Assembly: GCF_029894425.1 (NCBI RefSeq)
Contig: NZ_JARXYJ010000001.1
Location: forward strand, 7,584,501-7,648,500
DNA from: Streptomyces sp. SAI-127
Lineage (GTDB): Bacteria > Actinomycetota > Actinomycetes > Streptomycetales > Streptomycetaceae
Length of the DNA stretch: 64,000 nucleotides
Direction: 5' to 3'
Part shown: piece by piece, positions 9,182-17,341 of the stretch
Numbering within the stretch: position 1 is the stretch's first letter
How the letters are laid out: every line of letters begins with the position of its first letter
The notes under the pieces: generated by a model
Databases searched by the model: none
Told to the model about the DNA's origin: nothing
Seen by the model: only the letters and a program-made list of their open reading frames with translations
Made by a program: the position numbers and the translations under genes

Positions 9182-9918
9182 GGCTGGTTCTCTCCCTCGG
9201 GGGACGGAGCTGGGGCGGCCTTCACTCTAGTGCCACGGCCGAAACGCACCCACGCGAAGACCAGGCCCAGGCCGAAGCCCACCAGGTGGGCCAGATAGGC
9301 CACCCCCGGGCCGTCGGAGGCGCGGCCCGCCGCCAGCCACTGCAGGGCCGCCCAGAAGGGAAGGACGACCCAGGCCGGGAAACGCAGCGGGAGGAAGAAG
9401 AGGAACGGCAGAAGACTGGTCACCCGGGCCCCGGGGAACAGGAACAGGAACGCGCCGAGGACCGCCGAGATCGCCCCGGAGGCACCGACCAGGGACTGCT
9501 CGGAGTCGGCGTTGGCGGCCGCGTAGCCCAGCAGGGCGAGGTAGCCGCAGCCGACGTAGAAGAGGAGGAACTGCACCCGGCCCATCCGCTCCTCGGTCAT
9601 CACCCCGAAGACGTAGAGGAAGAGCATGTTGCCCAGCAGGTGCACCCAGCTGCCGTGCACGAACAGCGCGGTGGCCGGCGTGAGGGCGGCACCGGGGGCG
9701 TCCGCGAAGAGCTCGGCGGGGACCACGCCCCAGCGGTGGAAGTAGGCCCGCTGGGCGGCCAGGGCCGCGTCCCCGGAGCCGTACGCCGGATCGAGACCCG
9801 AGGCGGGGCCGACCAGGAAGATCAGAGAGCACAGGGCGATCAGACCGTAGGTGACCGGAGCCGGCCCCCACAGCGACCTGCTCGCTCCACCGACGGTCAC
9901 CCTCCAGTTACTGATCAC
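9178..9918 (-). CDS. Rhomboid family intramembrane serine protease
   Basis: This protein is about 246 residues with six or more membrane helices. The rhomboid elements are present: WVHLLGNMLFL (conserved His and Asn), the serine motif GASG in SLVGASGAISAVLG, and the catalytic histidine in AYLAHLVGFGLG. It should cleave membrane protein helices within the bilayer; substrates are unknown. I use the GTG at 9918 (protein begins VISNW). A TTG at 9948 and a GTG at 9900 are alternatives, as no start has a clear ribosome-binding site. The downstream RAM protein is translationally coupled. Confidence 0.88.
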   Translation of the reverse strand: MISNWRVTVGGASRSLWGPAPVTYGLIALCSLIFLVGPASGLDPAYGSGDAALAAQRAYFHRWGVVPAELFADAPGAALTPATALFVHGSWVHLLGNMLFLYVFGVMTEERMGRVQFLLFYVGCGYLALLGYAAANADSEQSLVGASGAISAVLGAFLFLFPGARVTSLLPFLFFLPLRFPAWVVLPFWAALQWLAAGRASDGPGVAYLAHLVGFGLGLVFAWVRFGRGTRVKAAPAPSPEGENQP

Positions 9919-10089
9919 GAACACAGAGCATGGCGTAACGGGACGCAACAGCCCAGACCGCCTCGCCGTCGGGCAGGCCCTGTGGACGTCCGAGCGGCGA
10001 GTACCCGCCAGGCCTTAGGGTTACGAGCCACACGCACCGGGACGCCGGTGTGTCACCGACAATGGCTAGTAGGAAAGAGCACAGTCACG

Positions 10090-10329
10090 ATGACGGTTCC
10101 CCTCCCGACCGCCTCGACGCGGTGGCGCTGCACCCTCTGCGGCAACCTCACGCGCTTCGACGTGACCCGCTCGTCGAAGGTCGTCGAGTACGTCCACCTC
10201 GACCTGGCCGGAGAGCCGAAGGTCGAGGAGCGCGAGGTGGTCAGTGAGACGATCGAGTCGGTGCGGTGCCGCTGGTGCAATGCCGTGGACCAGGTGGAAC
10301 TCGTGGACAGGCCGGGCGCCGACTCCTGA
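10090..10329 (+). CDS. Small zinc-ribbon protein
   Basis: This 79-residue protein starts at ATG 10090 with AGGAAAG upstream. It has two CxxC knuckles, CTLC and CRWC, about 50 residues apart, separated by a beta-rich segment, so it probably holds one zinc ion. Between them is a charged strand region (VEYVHLDLAGEPKVEEREVV). It matches small conserved actinobacterial proteins of unknown function. It lies 35 bases upstream of the NYN-domain gene and may be cotranscribed with it. No catalytic residues are apparent. Confidence 0.75.
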   Translation: MTVPLPTASTRWRCTLCGNLTRFDVTRSSKVVEYVHLDLAGEPKVEEREVVSETIESVRCRWCNAVDQVELVDRPGADS

Positions 10330-10364
10330 CAGAGCCGGCCCCGCACAGTGATGGGGTGTGACGG

Positions 10365-11708
10365 ATGGTGGAGACACAAGGCGGGGAGCCGGGCGACGGC
10401 GCCGCCGAGGTGCTCGACCGTCCGCTGCCCGACGGTGTGCGGCGCAGGGTCGTGCACATCGTCTCGGAGGGCTTCGGCGGGCTGACCGTCGGCGAACTGC
10501 CCGCACAGCTCAGGCAGTACGCGCGCTTCGCGCCGAACCGGCGGGCCAAGTTCGCGGGCAACGCCATGGCGGCCGCGCTGGAGACCGATCCGCTGTTCCG
10601 CCAGCGGATCGGGGAGAAGTTCAGAGAGGCCCAGCCGGAGCTGGCCGGGGCGCTCGACTCCGGTGCGCCGCCCCCGGCCGCGGATCCGCTCGATGTGGCG
10701 GCCGCGGCCTATGTTCTGCGGCCGACCGGATGGGTCAAGCTGGTCACCGCGGCCGGCGAGGAGGCTCTGCGGGCGGACGCCGAGCGCGCCGACGAGGAGA
10801 ACCGCGCCGAGCTGGAGCGGCTGCGCGAGGAGCTCGCGGCCGCCCGTGACCAGACGCGCTCCGAGACCGAGCGGCTGCGCACCGAGCTGGAGTCCGCCAA
10901 GAAGGAAGCCGAATCGCTGCACCGCAAACTGCGCGCGGCACTCAGTGACGTCAAGCGCGGTGAGGCGGCCCTGCGCAAGCTGCAGGCCGAGATGGAGACC
11001 GTACGCACCGAGGGGCAGACCCAGGTGTCCGCCGCCGAGAGCGAGTCCCGGCGCCTGAAGGCTCGCCTCGGGGAGTCGGAGGCCGCTCTGGAGGCCACGC
11101 GCAGAGCGGCGCGGGAGGGGCGCAGTGTCGAGGACATGCGCGTGCGTCTGCTTCTGGACACCGTTCTGGACGCGGCCCAGGGGCTGCGGCGGGAGCTGGC
11201 GTTGCCGCCGGTCTCCGTGCGGCCCGCCGAGACGGTGGACGCGGTCGAACCGGGACGAATGACCCCGAAGGACATCGCCGCGCGGGCGCTGTCCGAGAAC
11301 GACCCCGCCATCCTGGACCAGCTGCTGGCCCTGCCCCAGGCGCACTTGGTGGTCGACGGCTACAACGTCACCAAGACCGGCTATCCCCAGATGCCGCTGG
11401 AGAAGCAGCGCCTGAGGCTCCTCGGGCAGCTCTCCCAGCTCGCCGCGCAGACGGGGGCAGAGGTGACCTGTGTCTTCGACGGGGCGGAGCTGGCCGCGCC
11501 CGTGCTGCTCGCGCCGCCGCGCGGGGTGCGGGTGCTGTTCTCCAAGGCGGGCATCACCGCCGACGAGTTGATCCGCCAGCTGGTCCGCGCCGAGCCGCCC
11601 GGGCGGCCGGTGATCGTCGCCTCGACCGACCGTGAGGTCGCCGACGGCATCGCCAAGGCGGGGGCGCGGCCGGTGGCTTCCGCGGTGCTTCTGAAGCGGC
11701 TGTCCTAA
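10365..11708 (+). CDS. Coiled-coil protein with C-terminal NYN (YacP-type) nuclease domain
   Basis: This 447-residue protein has a helical N-terminal domain (to about 130), a long charged coiled coil (about 135-250, many E/R/L heptads), and a C-terminal NYN domain starting near residue 325. The NYN acidic sites are visible: VVDGYNV (Asp), CVFDGAEL (Asp) and VIVASTDREVADG (Asp). NYN proteins of the YacP/Rae1 type are PIN-like ribonucleases. The coiled coil suggests it acts as an oligomer or is tethered to a partner. Which RNA it cuts is unknown. Confidence 0.85.
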   Translation: MVETQGGEPGDGAAEVLDRPLPDGVRRRVVHIVSEGFGGLTVGELPAQLRQYARFAPNRRAKFAGNAMAAALETDPLFRQRIGEKFREAQPELAGALDSGAPPPAADPLDVAAAAYVLRPTGWVKLVTAAGEEALRADAERADEENRAELERLREELAAARDQTRSETERLRTELESAKKEAESLHRKLRAALSDVKRGEAALRKLQAEMETVRTEGQTQVSAAESESRRLKARLGESEAALEATRRAAREGRSVEDMRVRLLLDTVLDAAQGLRRELALPPVSVRPAETVDAVEPGRMTPKDIAARALSENDPAILDQLLALPQAHLVVDGYNVTKTGYPQMPLEKQRLRLLGQLSQLAAQTGAEVTCVFDGAELAAPVLLAPPRGVRVLFSKAGITADELIRQLVRAEPPGRPVIVASTDREVADGIAKAGARPVASAVLLKRLS

Positions 11709-11835
11709 ACATCAAAGTCCAGGTTTAATGCCCGAATTGGGCGTATCGTCACGCAACGTAGTGTCAAGTTGGCATCACTGCATGTGAGTTATGTGCAAAG
11801 AATGCACGGCGTGACGAGATTTTGCTCCTGAGGAT

Positions 11836-11865
11836 TTGAACTGATCACGGGAAGGTCACTAAGGT
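11836..11865 (+). promoter_or_regulatory. Promoter of the first NlpC/P60 gene
   Basis: TTGAAC (11836-11841) and TAAGGT (11860-11865) are spaced by 18 bases, a good vegetative-type promoter. Transcription would begin near 11872, giving a leader of about 45 bases that ends with AGAAGGAG and GTG 11918. The intergenic stretch before it (11709-11835) is AT-richer than its surroundings and holds no gene. Confidence 0.6.
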
Positions 11866-11917
11866 CTGGGCTCGAACCTCCGAGCGGGTGATCACTCAAA
11901 AGAAGGAGTTCACCTCC

Positions 11918-12952
11918 GTGGCGTCCCACCGTCGACCCAAGCAGCCGAGCCGTACGCGCGTGACCGTGCTCACGACCGCAGCCGCTGCCGCCGTGGCCCT
12001 CAGTGCCAATGCCGCCAATGCCGCGCCGAGCGAGAAGCCGAGCAAGGACGAGGTCAAGGCGAAGGTCGACGCCCTCTACGAGCAGGCCGAGCAGGCCACC
12101 GAGAAGCTCAACGGCGCCAAGGAGAAGCAGGAGAAGCTCCAGAAGGAGATCTCCACCATCCAGGACAACGTGGCCCGCGGCCAGGACGACCTGAACGAAC
12201 TGCGGGACTCCATAGGCCTCGCGGCCGCCGCGCAGTACCGCAGCGGCACCATCGACTCCTCGCTCCAGCTCTTCCTGTCCTCCAACCCGGAGGACTACCT
12301 GGACAAGGCGTCCACCGCGGACCAGCTCAGCTCCCAGCAGGTCGAGGCGCTGAAGAAGATCCAGGAGAAGCAGCGCGAGCTGGCCCAGGACCGCGCCGAG
12401 GCCTCCGAGAAGCTCAAGGACCTCTCGAGCACCCGCACCGAACTGGCCAAGCAGAAGAAGGCCGTTCAGGGCAAGCTCGCCGAGGCGCAGAAGCTCCTCA
12501 ACACGCTGACGGCCGCCGAGAAGGCCGCCCTCGCCGCCGCCGACGCCCGTGCCAGCCGCTCCGCGACCGAGCGCGTGGACCTCGGGGACGCCCCCGCCTC
12601 CTCCGCCCGGGCCCAGGCGGCCTTCAACGCCGCCCAGACCCAGCTCGGCAAGCCGTACGTCTACGGCGCCACCGGCACCGCCTCCTACGACTGCTCGGGC
12701 CTGACCTCCTGGGCCTACGCCCAGGCCGGCATCACCATCCCGCGCACCTCCCAGGCCCAGGCCAATGCCGGCACGCGCATCTACAGCATGAGCGACCTCA
12801 AGGTCGGCGACCTGGTCATCTTCTACGGCGACCTGCACCACGTCGCCCTGTACGCGGGCAACGGCCAGGTCATCCACGCTCCGCGCACCGGGACGGTCGT
12901 GCGCTACGAGTCGATCAACAACATGCCGTTCCAGTTCGGCGTGCGGATCTGA
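11918..12952 (+). CDS. Secreted NlpC/P60 peptidoglycan endopeptidase
   Basis: This 344-residue protein starts at GTG 11918, placed 9 bases after AAGGAG; the frame is open 10 codons further up but without a better site. A Sec signal (RVTVLTTAAAAAVALSANAANAA) is followed by a long coiled coil (about 35-200) and a C-terminal NlpC/P60 domain with catalytic Cys259 in YDCSGLTSWAYAQ and His308 in LHHVALYAG. Such enzymes cut the D-Glu to diamino acid bond in cell-wall stem peptides, like mycobacterial RipA/Rv2190c. A paralogue follows directly, and a terminator separates the two. Confidence 0.95.
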   Translation: MASHRRPKQPSRTRVTVLTTAAAAAVALSANAANAAPSEKPSKDEVKAKVDALYEQAEQATEKLNGAKEKQEKLQKEISTIQDNVARGQDDLNELRDSIGLAAAAQYRSGTIDSSLQLFLSSNPEDYLDKASTADQLSSQQVEALKKIQEKQRELAQDRAEASEKLKDLSSTRTELAKQKKAVQGKLAEAQKLLNTLTAAEKAALAAADARASRSATERVDLGDAPASSARAQAAFNAAQTQLGKPYVYGATGTASYDCSGLTSWAYAQAGITIPRTSQAQANAGTRIYSMSDLKVGDLVIFYGDLHHVALYAGNGQVIHAPRTGTVVRYESINNMPFQFGVRI

Positions 12953-13024
12953 GCCGCCCGACTGCTCAAGATCGCGGCGACTTGCCGCCCGTTCGGGCGA
13001 ATCGCGACAAGCACAACTGACTCC

Positions 13025-13060
13025 ACACCCCGCCCATGACCTGCGTCATAGGCGGGGTGT
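13025..13060 (+). terminator. Terminator after the first NlpC/P60 gene
   Basis: ACACCCCGCC (13025-13034) pairs with GGCGGGGTGT (13051-13060), and ATGAC with GTCAT extends the stem around a 4-base loop. The hairpin is stable but has no long T run. Confidence 0.7.
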
Positions 13061-13084
13061 CACGTTGTGTGCCCACGGAGGTCG

Positions 13085-13114
13085 TTGGATACGTCCCCGC
13101 CGCGGGGCTACTGT
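13085..13114 (+). promoter_or_regulatory. Probable promoter of the second NlpC/P60 gene
   Basis: TTGGAT (13085-13090) and TACTGT (13109-13114), 18 bases apart, lie 63 bases before GTG 13177. The match is fair. Confidence 0.45.
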
Positions 13115-13176
13115 CGGCCGCGTTTCCCCTCGCCGGGGAACGTCTCTGTCCGTCAGTGGAAGGAGCGCGGCTTCCC

Positions 13177-14193
13177 GTGGGGTCCCATCGCCGCCTTGTC
13201 CAGACGTCCGGGTTCAACCGGGGCGCCGGTGCCGCCCTGTGCGTGCTGTCCGCGGCGGCCGCCGCGCTCGGCGCCGTACCGGCCGTCGCCGCCCCGTCCG
13301 ACGACACCCGGGCCGAGGTGGACCGTCTCTACGAGGAGGCCGAGCACGCCACCGAGGCCTACAACAAGGCCGACGAGCGCGCCGACTCGCTGCGCGAGGA
13401 GGTCGGAACCGCGCAGGACGGGATCGCGCGGCAGCAGGAGCGCATCAACTCCATGCGGGAGGCGCTCGGTTCGCTGGCCGGCGCCCAGTACCGCTCCGGC
13501 GGCCTCGACCCGTCCCTCGCGCTGCTGTTCTCCGACGACCCGGACGAGTACCTCGACAAGGCCGCCGTCCTCGACCGGATCAGCGCCCACCAGGCGGGTG
13601 AGCTCAAGGACCTCCAGGAGGCCATGCGCGAACTCGCCCAGGAGCGCAGCGAAGCGGCACAGAAGCTCGTCGAACTGGAGAAGAGCCGCAAGGCCGTCGC
13701 CTCCCACAAGCGGACCGTCGAGAGGAAGCTCGCCAGGGCGCGCGAGCTGCTCAACTCCCTGCCGTCCGACGAACGCGCCGCCTACGACCGGGCCTCCCGC
13801 TCCGGCCGCTCGGAGATGCCCGACCTCTCGGGTGCGGTGGCGCCCTCGGGCCGGGCGGCCGCCGCCGTGTCCGCCGCGCAGTCCGCGATCGGCATGCCGT
13901 ACGTGTGGGGCGCCAACGGCCCCACCGGCTTCGACTGTTCGGGCCTGACGCAGTGGGCCTACGCCCAGGCCGGCGTCTCCCTGCCCCGCACCTCCCAGGC
14001 CCAGCGCTACGCCGGCCACCAGGTCCCGCTCTCCCAGGCGCGGCCCGGCGACCTGGTCACCTACCGGGGTGACGCCAGTCACGTCGGTATGTACGTCGGC
14101 AACGGTCAGGTCGTCCACGCCCCTTACCCCGGCGCCCCGGTGCGCTACGACCCGGTGGGCATGATGCCGGGCGCGACGGTCACACGCCCCTGA
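13177..14193 (+). CDS. Secreted NlpC/P60 peptidoglycan endopeptidase (paralogue)
   Basis: This 338-residue protein starts at GTG 13177 behind GGAAGGAG. It has the same plan as the gene before it: signal peptide ending near AVAAPSDDT, coiled coil (about 40-210), and an NlpC/P60 domain with Cys254 (FDCSGLTQWAYAQ) and His302 (SHVGMYVG). The two proteins share blocks throughout (AQYRSG, SSQQ/AHQ linker, QAGV/I..PRTSQAQ), so they look like a tandem duplication that has diverged mainly in the coiled coil. Separate promoter and terminator signals suggest independent control. Confidence 0.94.
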   Translation: MGSHRRLVQTSGFNRGAGAALCVLSAAAAALGAVPAVAAPSDDTRAEVDRLYEEAEHATEAYNKADERADSLREEVGTAQDGIARQQERINSMREALGSLAGAQYRSGGLDPSLALLFSDDPDEYLDKAAVLDRISAHQAGELKDLQEAMRELAQERSEAAQKLVELEKSRKAVASHKRTVERKLARARELLNSLPSDERAAYDRASRSGRSEMPDLSGAVAPSGRAAAAVSAAQSAIGMPYVWGANGPTGFDCSGLTQWAYAQAGVSLPRTSQAQRYAGHQVPLSQARPGDLVTYRGDASHVGMYVGNGQVVHAPYPGAPVRYDPVGMMPGATVTRP

Positions 14194-14226
14194 CCGACGG
14201 CTCCGATACCCGTACGATCGGGAAAC

Positions 14227-15420
14227 ATGGCTGGTCGAAGGCGGGCGTCCAAACACGGTGTCGTGGTGCTGTGCCTGCTGCTGACCTCCCTGGTGGCCTG
14301 CGGCGGGAGGCCGACGGCCACCGACACCGCGAAGTCCGACGTCCAGCGCGTCCTCGACCTGCGGGCCACCGCCGTCCTCGACCGGGACAAGGCGGCGATC
14401 GCCGAGACGGGCAGCGCGAGTTGGTTCGAGGACGTCAGCGCGGTACCGCTCGCCTCCTGGTCCTACAAGGTCACCGGCGTCCACCGCAGCGGCTCCACCG
14501 CCACCGCCGACGCGGAACTGCGCTACCAGGTCCAGGGCTACGACAGCGCCCCCGTCACCGTCGCCCGCACCCTGGACCTCTCCCTGGACGCGTCCGGCCA
14601 GTGGTACGTCGTCGGTGAGAAGCCCGCCAAGAAGGCCCCGCAACAGCTGTGGGACCAGGGCGAGGTGACCGTCGTCCGCGGAAAGCACAGCATGGTCCTC
14701 GGCGTCGGACAGTCCGGCGAGAAGCTGCACTCCTTCGCGGATCTGGCCGACCGTGCCGTGCCCGCCGTCTCCGACGCCTGGGGCACCGGGTGGTCCCGCC
14801 ACGTCGTCGTGCTCGTACCGAAGTCCGTGGAGGGAATGGCGGGCCTGCTCGGCTCGCCCGCCTCCTCGTACCGCGGGATCGCGGCCGTCACCACCGGCGA
14901 GACCGGCGCCCCGGCACAGGCGCCCGCGGACCGGATCATCGTCAACCCCGACGCGTACGGCCTCCTCGGCACCGTGGGCGGGCAGGTCGTGCTCACCCAC
15001 GAGACCACCCATGTCGCCACCCGCGCCGACACCACCGCCGCGACCCCGCTGTGGCTGTCGGAGGGGTACGCCGACTGGGTCGGTTACCGCGGCACCGGAC
15101 GCACCCCGGCCGAGGCCGCACCGGAGCTGGGCGAGGCCGTCGCCGAGCGCCGGGTGCCGACGGCCCTGCCGTCCGACGCGAGCTTCGGTTTCGGCGGCAG
15201 CGCGACCGCGCTCGCCAAGTCCTACGAGGGCGGCTGGATGGCCTGCCGGATGATCGCGGACCGGTGGGGCGAGGCGAAGCTGCGCGCGTTCTACCGGGCC
15301 GTGGGCACGCACAAGGAGCGGCCGGGGGCGGTGGAGGAGGCCATGGCGAAGGTGCTCGGCACCGACCTGGAGGCCTTCACGGCCGAGTGGCAGGAGTATC
15401 TGCGGACTCAGTTCGGCTGA
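14227..15420 (+). CDS. Lipoprotein with HETTH zinc-peptidase (MA-like) domain
   Basis: This 397-residue lipoprotein has a signal peptide with lipobox LVAC (lipidated Cys25). An NTF2-like region (about 40-150) is followed by a gluzincin-type domain: HETTH (His258, Glu259, His262) and, 17 residues later, EGYADW (Glu279), the spacing and residue types of M1-like peptidases. It should sit on the outer face of the membrane. It begins 33 bases after the second NlpC/P60 gene and reads the same way, so it may take part in envelope protein or wall-peptide processing. Activity is inferred from the motif only. Confidence 0.82.
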   Translation: MAGRRRASKHGVVVLCLLLTSLVACGGRPTATDTAKSDVQRVLDLRATAVLDRDKAAIAETGSASWFEDVSAVPLASWSYKVTGVHRSGSTATADAELRYQVQGYDSAPVTVARTLDLSLDASGQWYVVGEKPAKKAPQQLWDQGEVTVVRGKHSMVLGVGQSGEKLHSFADLADRAVPAVSDAWGTGWSRHVVVLVPKSVEGMAGLLGSPASSYRGIAAVTTGETGAPAQAPADRIIVNPDAYGLLGTVGGQVVLTHETTHVATRADTTAATPLWLSEGYADWVGYRGTGRTPAEAAPELGEAVAERRVPTALPSDASFGFGGSATALAKSYEGGWMACRMIADRWGEAKLRAFYRAVGTHKERPGAVEEAMAKVLGTDLEAFTAEWQEYLRTQFG

Positions 15421-15938
15421 TCCAACCGCTCGATGGCCTCCGTCAGCCACGCCCGCTCGGCCTGGCCGGTCGCCCGCGCCACCCGCAGCATGCCCTGCCG
15501 GAACAGGTCGTCCGTCCCCTCCGCGCGCACCGGTTCGCCGCCGTCGTAGAAGAAGCTGGCCGGCGTCTGGAGGAACTCCAGCCGCCGGCGCAGTACGGCC
15601 GCCTGCTCCCGTCGGTCCGGCAGGTGCCGCAGGAACGCCAGGACGGTGTTGAAACGGACCTGGTCGGTGATCTCGGCCTGTTTCGGGTGCCGCAGCCGCT
15701 CCAGCAGCTCCTCGCGCCCCAGGTCGGTCAGCGACAGCGTCCGACGCGGGGCCGCACTCGCGCCCGGCTCCGCCCGCTCGTCGAGCTTGCCCGCCTTGAC
15801 GAGACGCGTGATCGCCGGATAGAGCGCGCCGTCGCTGACCGGGCGGACATGCCCGGTGAGCGCCTTGATGCGCTCCTTGAGCTCGTAGCCGTGCAGGGGT
15901 TCCTCGGCGAGGAAGCCGAGGATCGACAGCTCCAGCAC
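15408..15938 (-). CDS. PadR family transcriptional regulator
   Basis: This 176-residue protein has the PadR winged helix at its N-terminus (LSILGFLAEEPLHGYELKERI, then SDGALYPAITRLVKAG) and a helical C-terminal dimerisation domain. It overlaps the end of the lipoprotein gene by 13 bases in the opposite direction. It is divergent from the MATE exporter gene, with a palindromic site in the 89-base gap, so it most likely represses that exporter and itself and is released by a small toxic ligand, as for other PadR/efflux pairs. Confidence 0.92.
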   Translation of the reverse strand: MLELSILGFLAEEPLHGYELKERIKALTGHVRPVSDGALYPAITRLVKAGKLDERAEPGASAAPRRTLSLTDLGREELLERLRHPKQAEITDQVRFNTVLAFLRHLPDRREQAAVLRRRLEFLQTPASFFYDGGEPVRAEGTDDLFRQGMLRVARATGQAERAWLTEAIERLDQPN

Positions 15939-15983
15939 TGCATTCCTCCTTGCGGGGGTCGTGACGTCATGCTACCTCTTATC

Positions 15984-16008
15984 GAGCTACCTCTATTCGA
16001 GGTAGCTC
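15984..16008. promoter_or_regulatory. Inverted repeat, probable PadR operator
   Basis: GAGCTACCTC (15984-15993) and GAGGTAGCTC (15999-16008) form a perfect 10-base inverted repeat around TATTC. Extra half-site copies occur on both sides (CTACCTC at 15972-15978, ATCGAGG at 16011-16017). It lies between the divergent padR and MATE genes. Confidence 0.75.
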
Positions 16009-16027
16009 GTATCGAGGGGGAGTCTGG

Positions 16028-17341
16028 ATGAACAGCCACCGCAAGCAGCTCGTCGCTCTCGCCCACCCCGTCTACCTGGGTCTGCTGGCCTCCGTCGCCG
16101 CCGGGATCATCAACACCGTGTGGGTCTCCCGGCTGGGCGGCCCCGCCGTCGCCGCCGTGGCCGTCGCGACCAACACCGAGAACGTGCTGCTCGGCGTCGC
16201 GCTCGTCTTCGCCTCCGGGACGACCGTGCTGGTGGCGCACGCCCGGGGCGCGCGGGATCCCGGCGGGGTGCGGGCGGCCGTGCGCGGCGGCGTGGCGCTT
16301 TGGGCGCTGGTCACCCCGGTGGTCGCCGTGGGCGGGTTCCTGCTGCGCGAGCCGCTGTCCCGGCTGGTGCTCGACGGCGGCCGGGCCGTGTCCCTGGCCA
16401 CCGCCTACTTCGCGATCTCGATGCCCGGCATCGCCGTCTTCTTCGCCCAGCAGCTCGTCGACGGCATCCTCAAGGGCGCCGGCGACACCCGGACCCCCAT
16501 GCGGCTCGCCCTCCTCGCGAACGGGCTGATCCTGGTGTGCGATCCGTTCCTGATCCATGTGTACGGCGTCCAGGGCGCCGCGGCCTCGACCGTGCTGTGC
16601 CGGGCCCTGACCCTCGCGGTGGGGCTGTTCGCCCTGCGCCGGAACACACTGCTCCGGTCGTGCCCGGGTACTCCGTCCGGTGTCCCGCTGCGCGCGACGC
16701 TCACCACCGGGCTGCCCATGGCCGCCGACTTCACCGTGCGCCAGGGCGGTGCGCTCGTCCTGGTGGCGATCGTGGCGCGGCTCGGGGTGACGGCGGTGGC
16801 CGCCTACTCCATCGCGTACAAGGTCATGTACGTGGCCACCATGGCCTTCTACGCCGTGCGGCAGGCCGCCGCCATCCACACCGCGCACCTGCGGGGCTCC
16901 GGCCGGGACGCACGGCGGATGATCGGGCGGGAGGCGGTGGCCGTGTCCGGCGCGGTGGGGCTCGTGGCGGCGGTGCTGCTCTTTGTGACCGCCCCCTGGA
17001 TCATGGCCGCCTTCGGCGCGGGCCCCGACGTCGCCCACGACGGCGTGCTGTTCCTGCGCTGCGTCGGGCCGTACCTGCTGCTGATGGCCTGCCTCATCGC
17101 GCTCGGCGGGGTCTTCGAGGGCAGTGGACAGGCGAAGGTGCTGCTGCGGGTGACGCTGCTCGGCACGGCGGTCCAGCTGGCGCTGGCGTACGGCTGCACG
17201 GGTCTCGGCCTGCCCGGTGTGTGCCTGGCGATGGCGCTGGCGATGGCCGTCCAGTGCGGGGTCGCGACGGTGCTGTTCCGGCGGACGCCCGCCGGGGCTC
17301 AGGAGGAGGCGGAGGCCTCCTGGGCGGGAGCCTCGGCCTGA
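16028..17341 (+). CDS. MATE family multidrug efflux transporter
   Basis: This 437-residue protein has about 12 membrane helices in two similar halves and belongs to the DinF/NorM-type MATE family. Visible features include QQLVDGILKGAGDTRTPM near residues 140-158 and its counterpart LIALGGVFEGSGQAKVLL near 355-372. It uses an ion gradient to export cationic or other drugs. ATG 16028 is preceded by GGGGGAG. It is divergent from padR across the palindrome. Its last 43 bases overlap the end of the convergent GT87 gene. Confidence 0.92.
   Translation: MNSHRKQLVALAHPVYLGLLASVAAGIINTVWVSRLGGPAVAAVAVATNTENVLLGVALVFASGTTVLVAHARGARDPGGVRAAVRGGVALWALVTPVVAVGGFLLREPLSRLVLDGGRAVSLATAYFAISMPGIAVFFAQQLVDGILKGAGDTRTPMRLALLANGLILVCDPFLIHVYGVQGAAASTVLCRALTLAVGLFALRRNTLLRSCPGTPSGVPLRATLTTGLPMAADFTVRQGGALVLVAIVARLGVTAVAAYSIAYKVMYVATMAFYAVRQAAAIHTAHLRGSGRDARRMIGREAVAVSGAVGLVAAVLLFVTAPWIMAAFGAGPDVAHDGVLFLRCVGPYLLLMACLIALGGVFEGSGQAKVLLRVTLLGTAVQLALAYGCTGLGLPGVCLAMALAMAVQCGVATVLFRRTPAGAQEEAEASWAGASA

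Noticed and set aside
11709..11917. Possible c-di-AMP (ydaO) riboswitch before NlpC/P60, as known for some Streptomyces wall hydrolases
   Set aside because: None of the conserved ydaO blocks could be found; a normal promoter explains the region.
13153..15450. Long minus-strand frame across NlpC/P60 and lipoprotein genes
   Set aside because: Shadow frame of three well-supported plus-strand genes.
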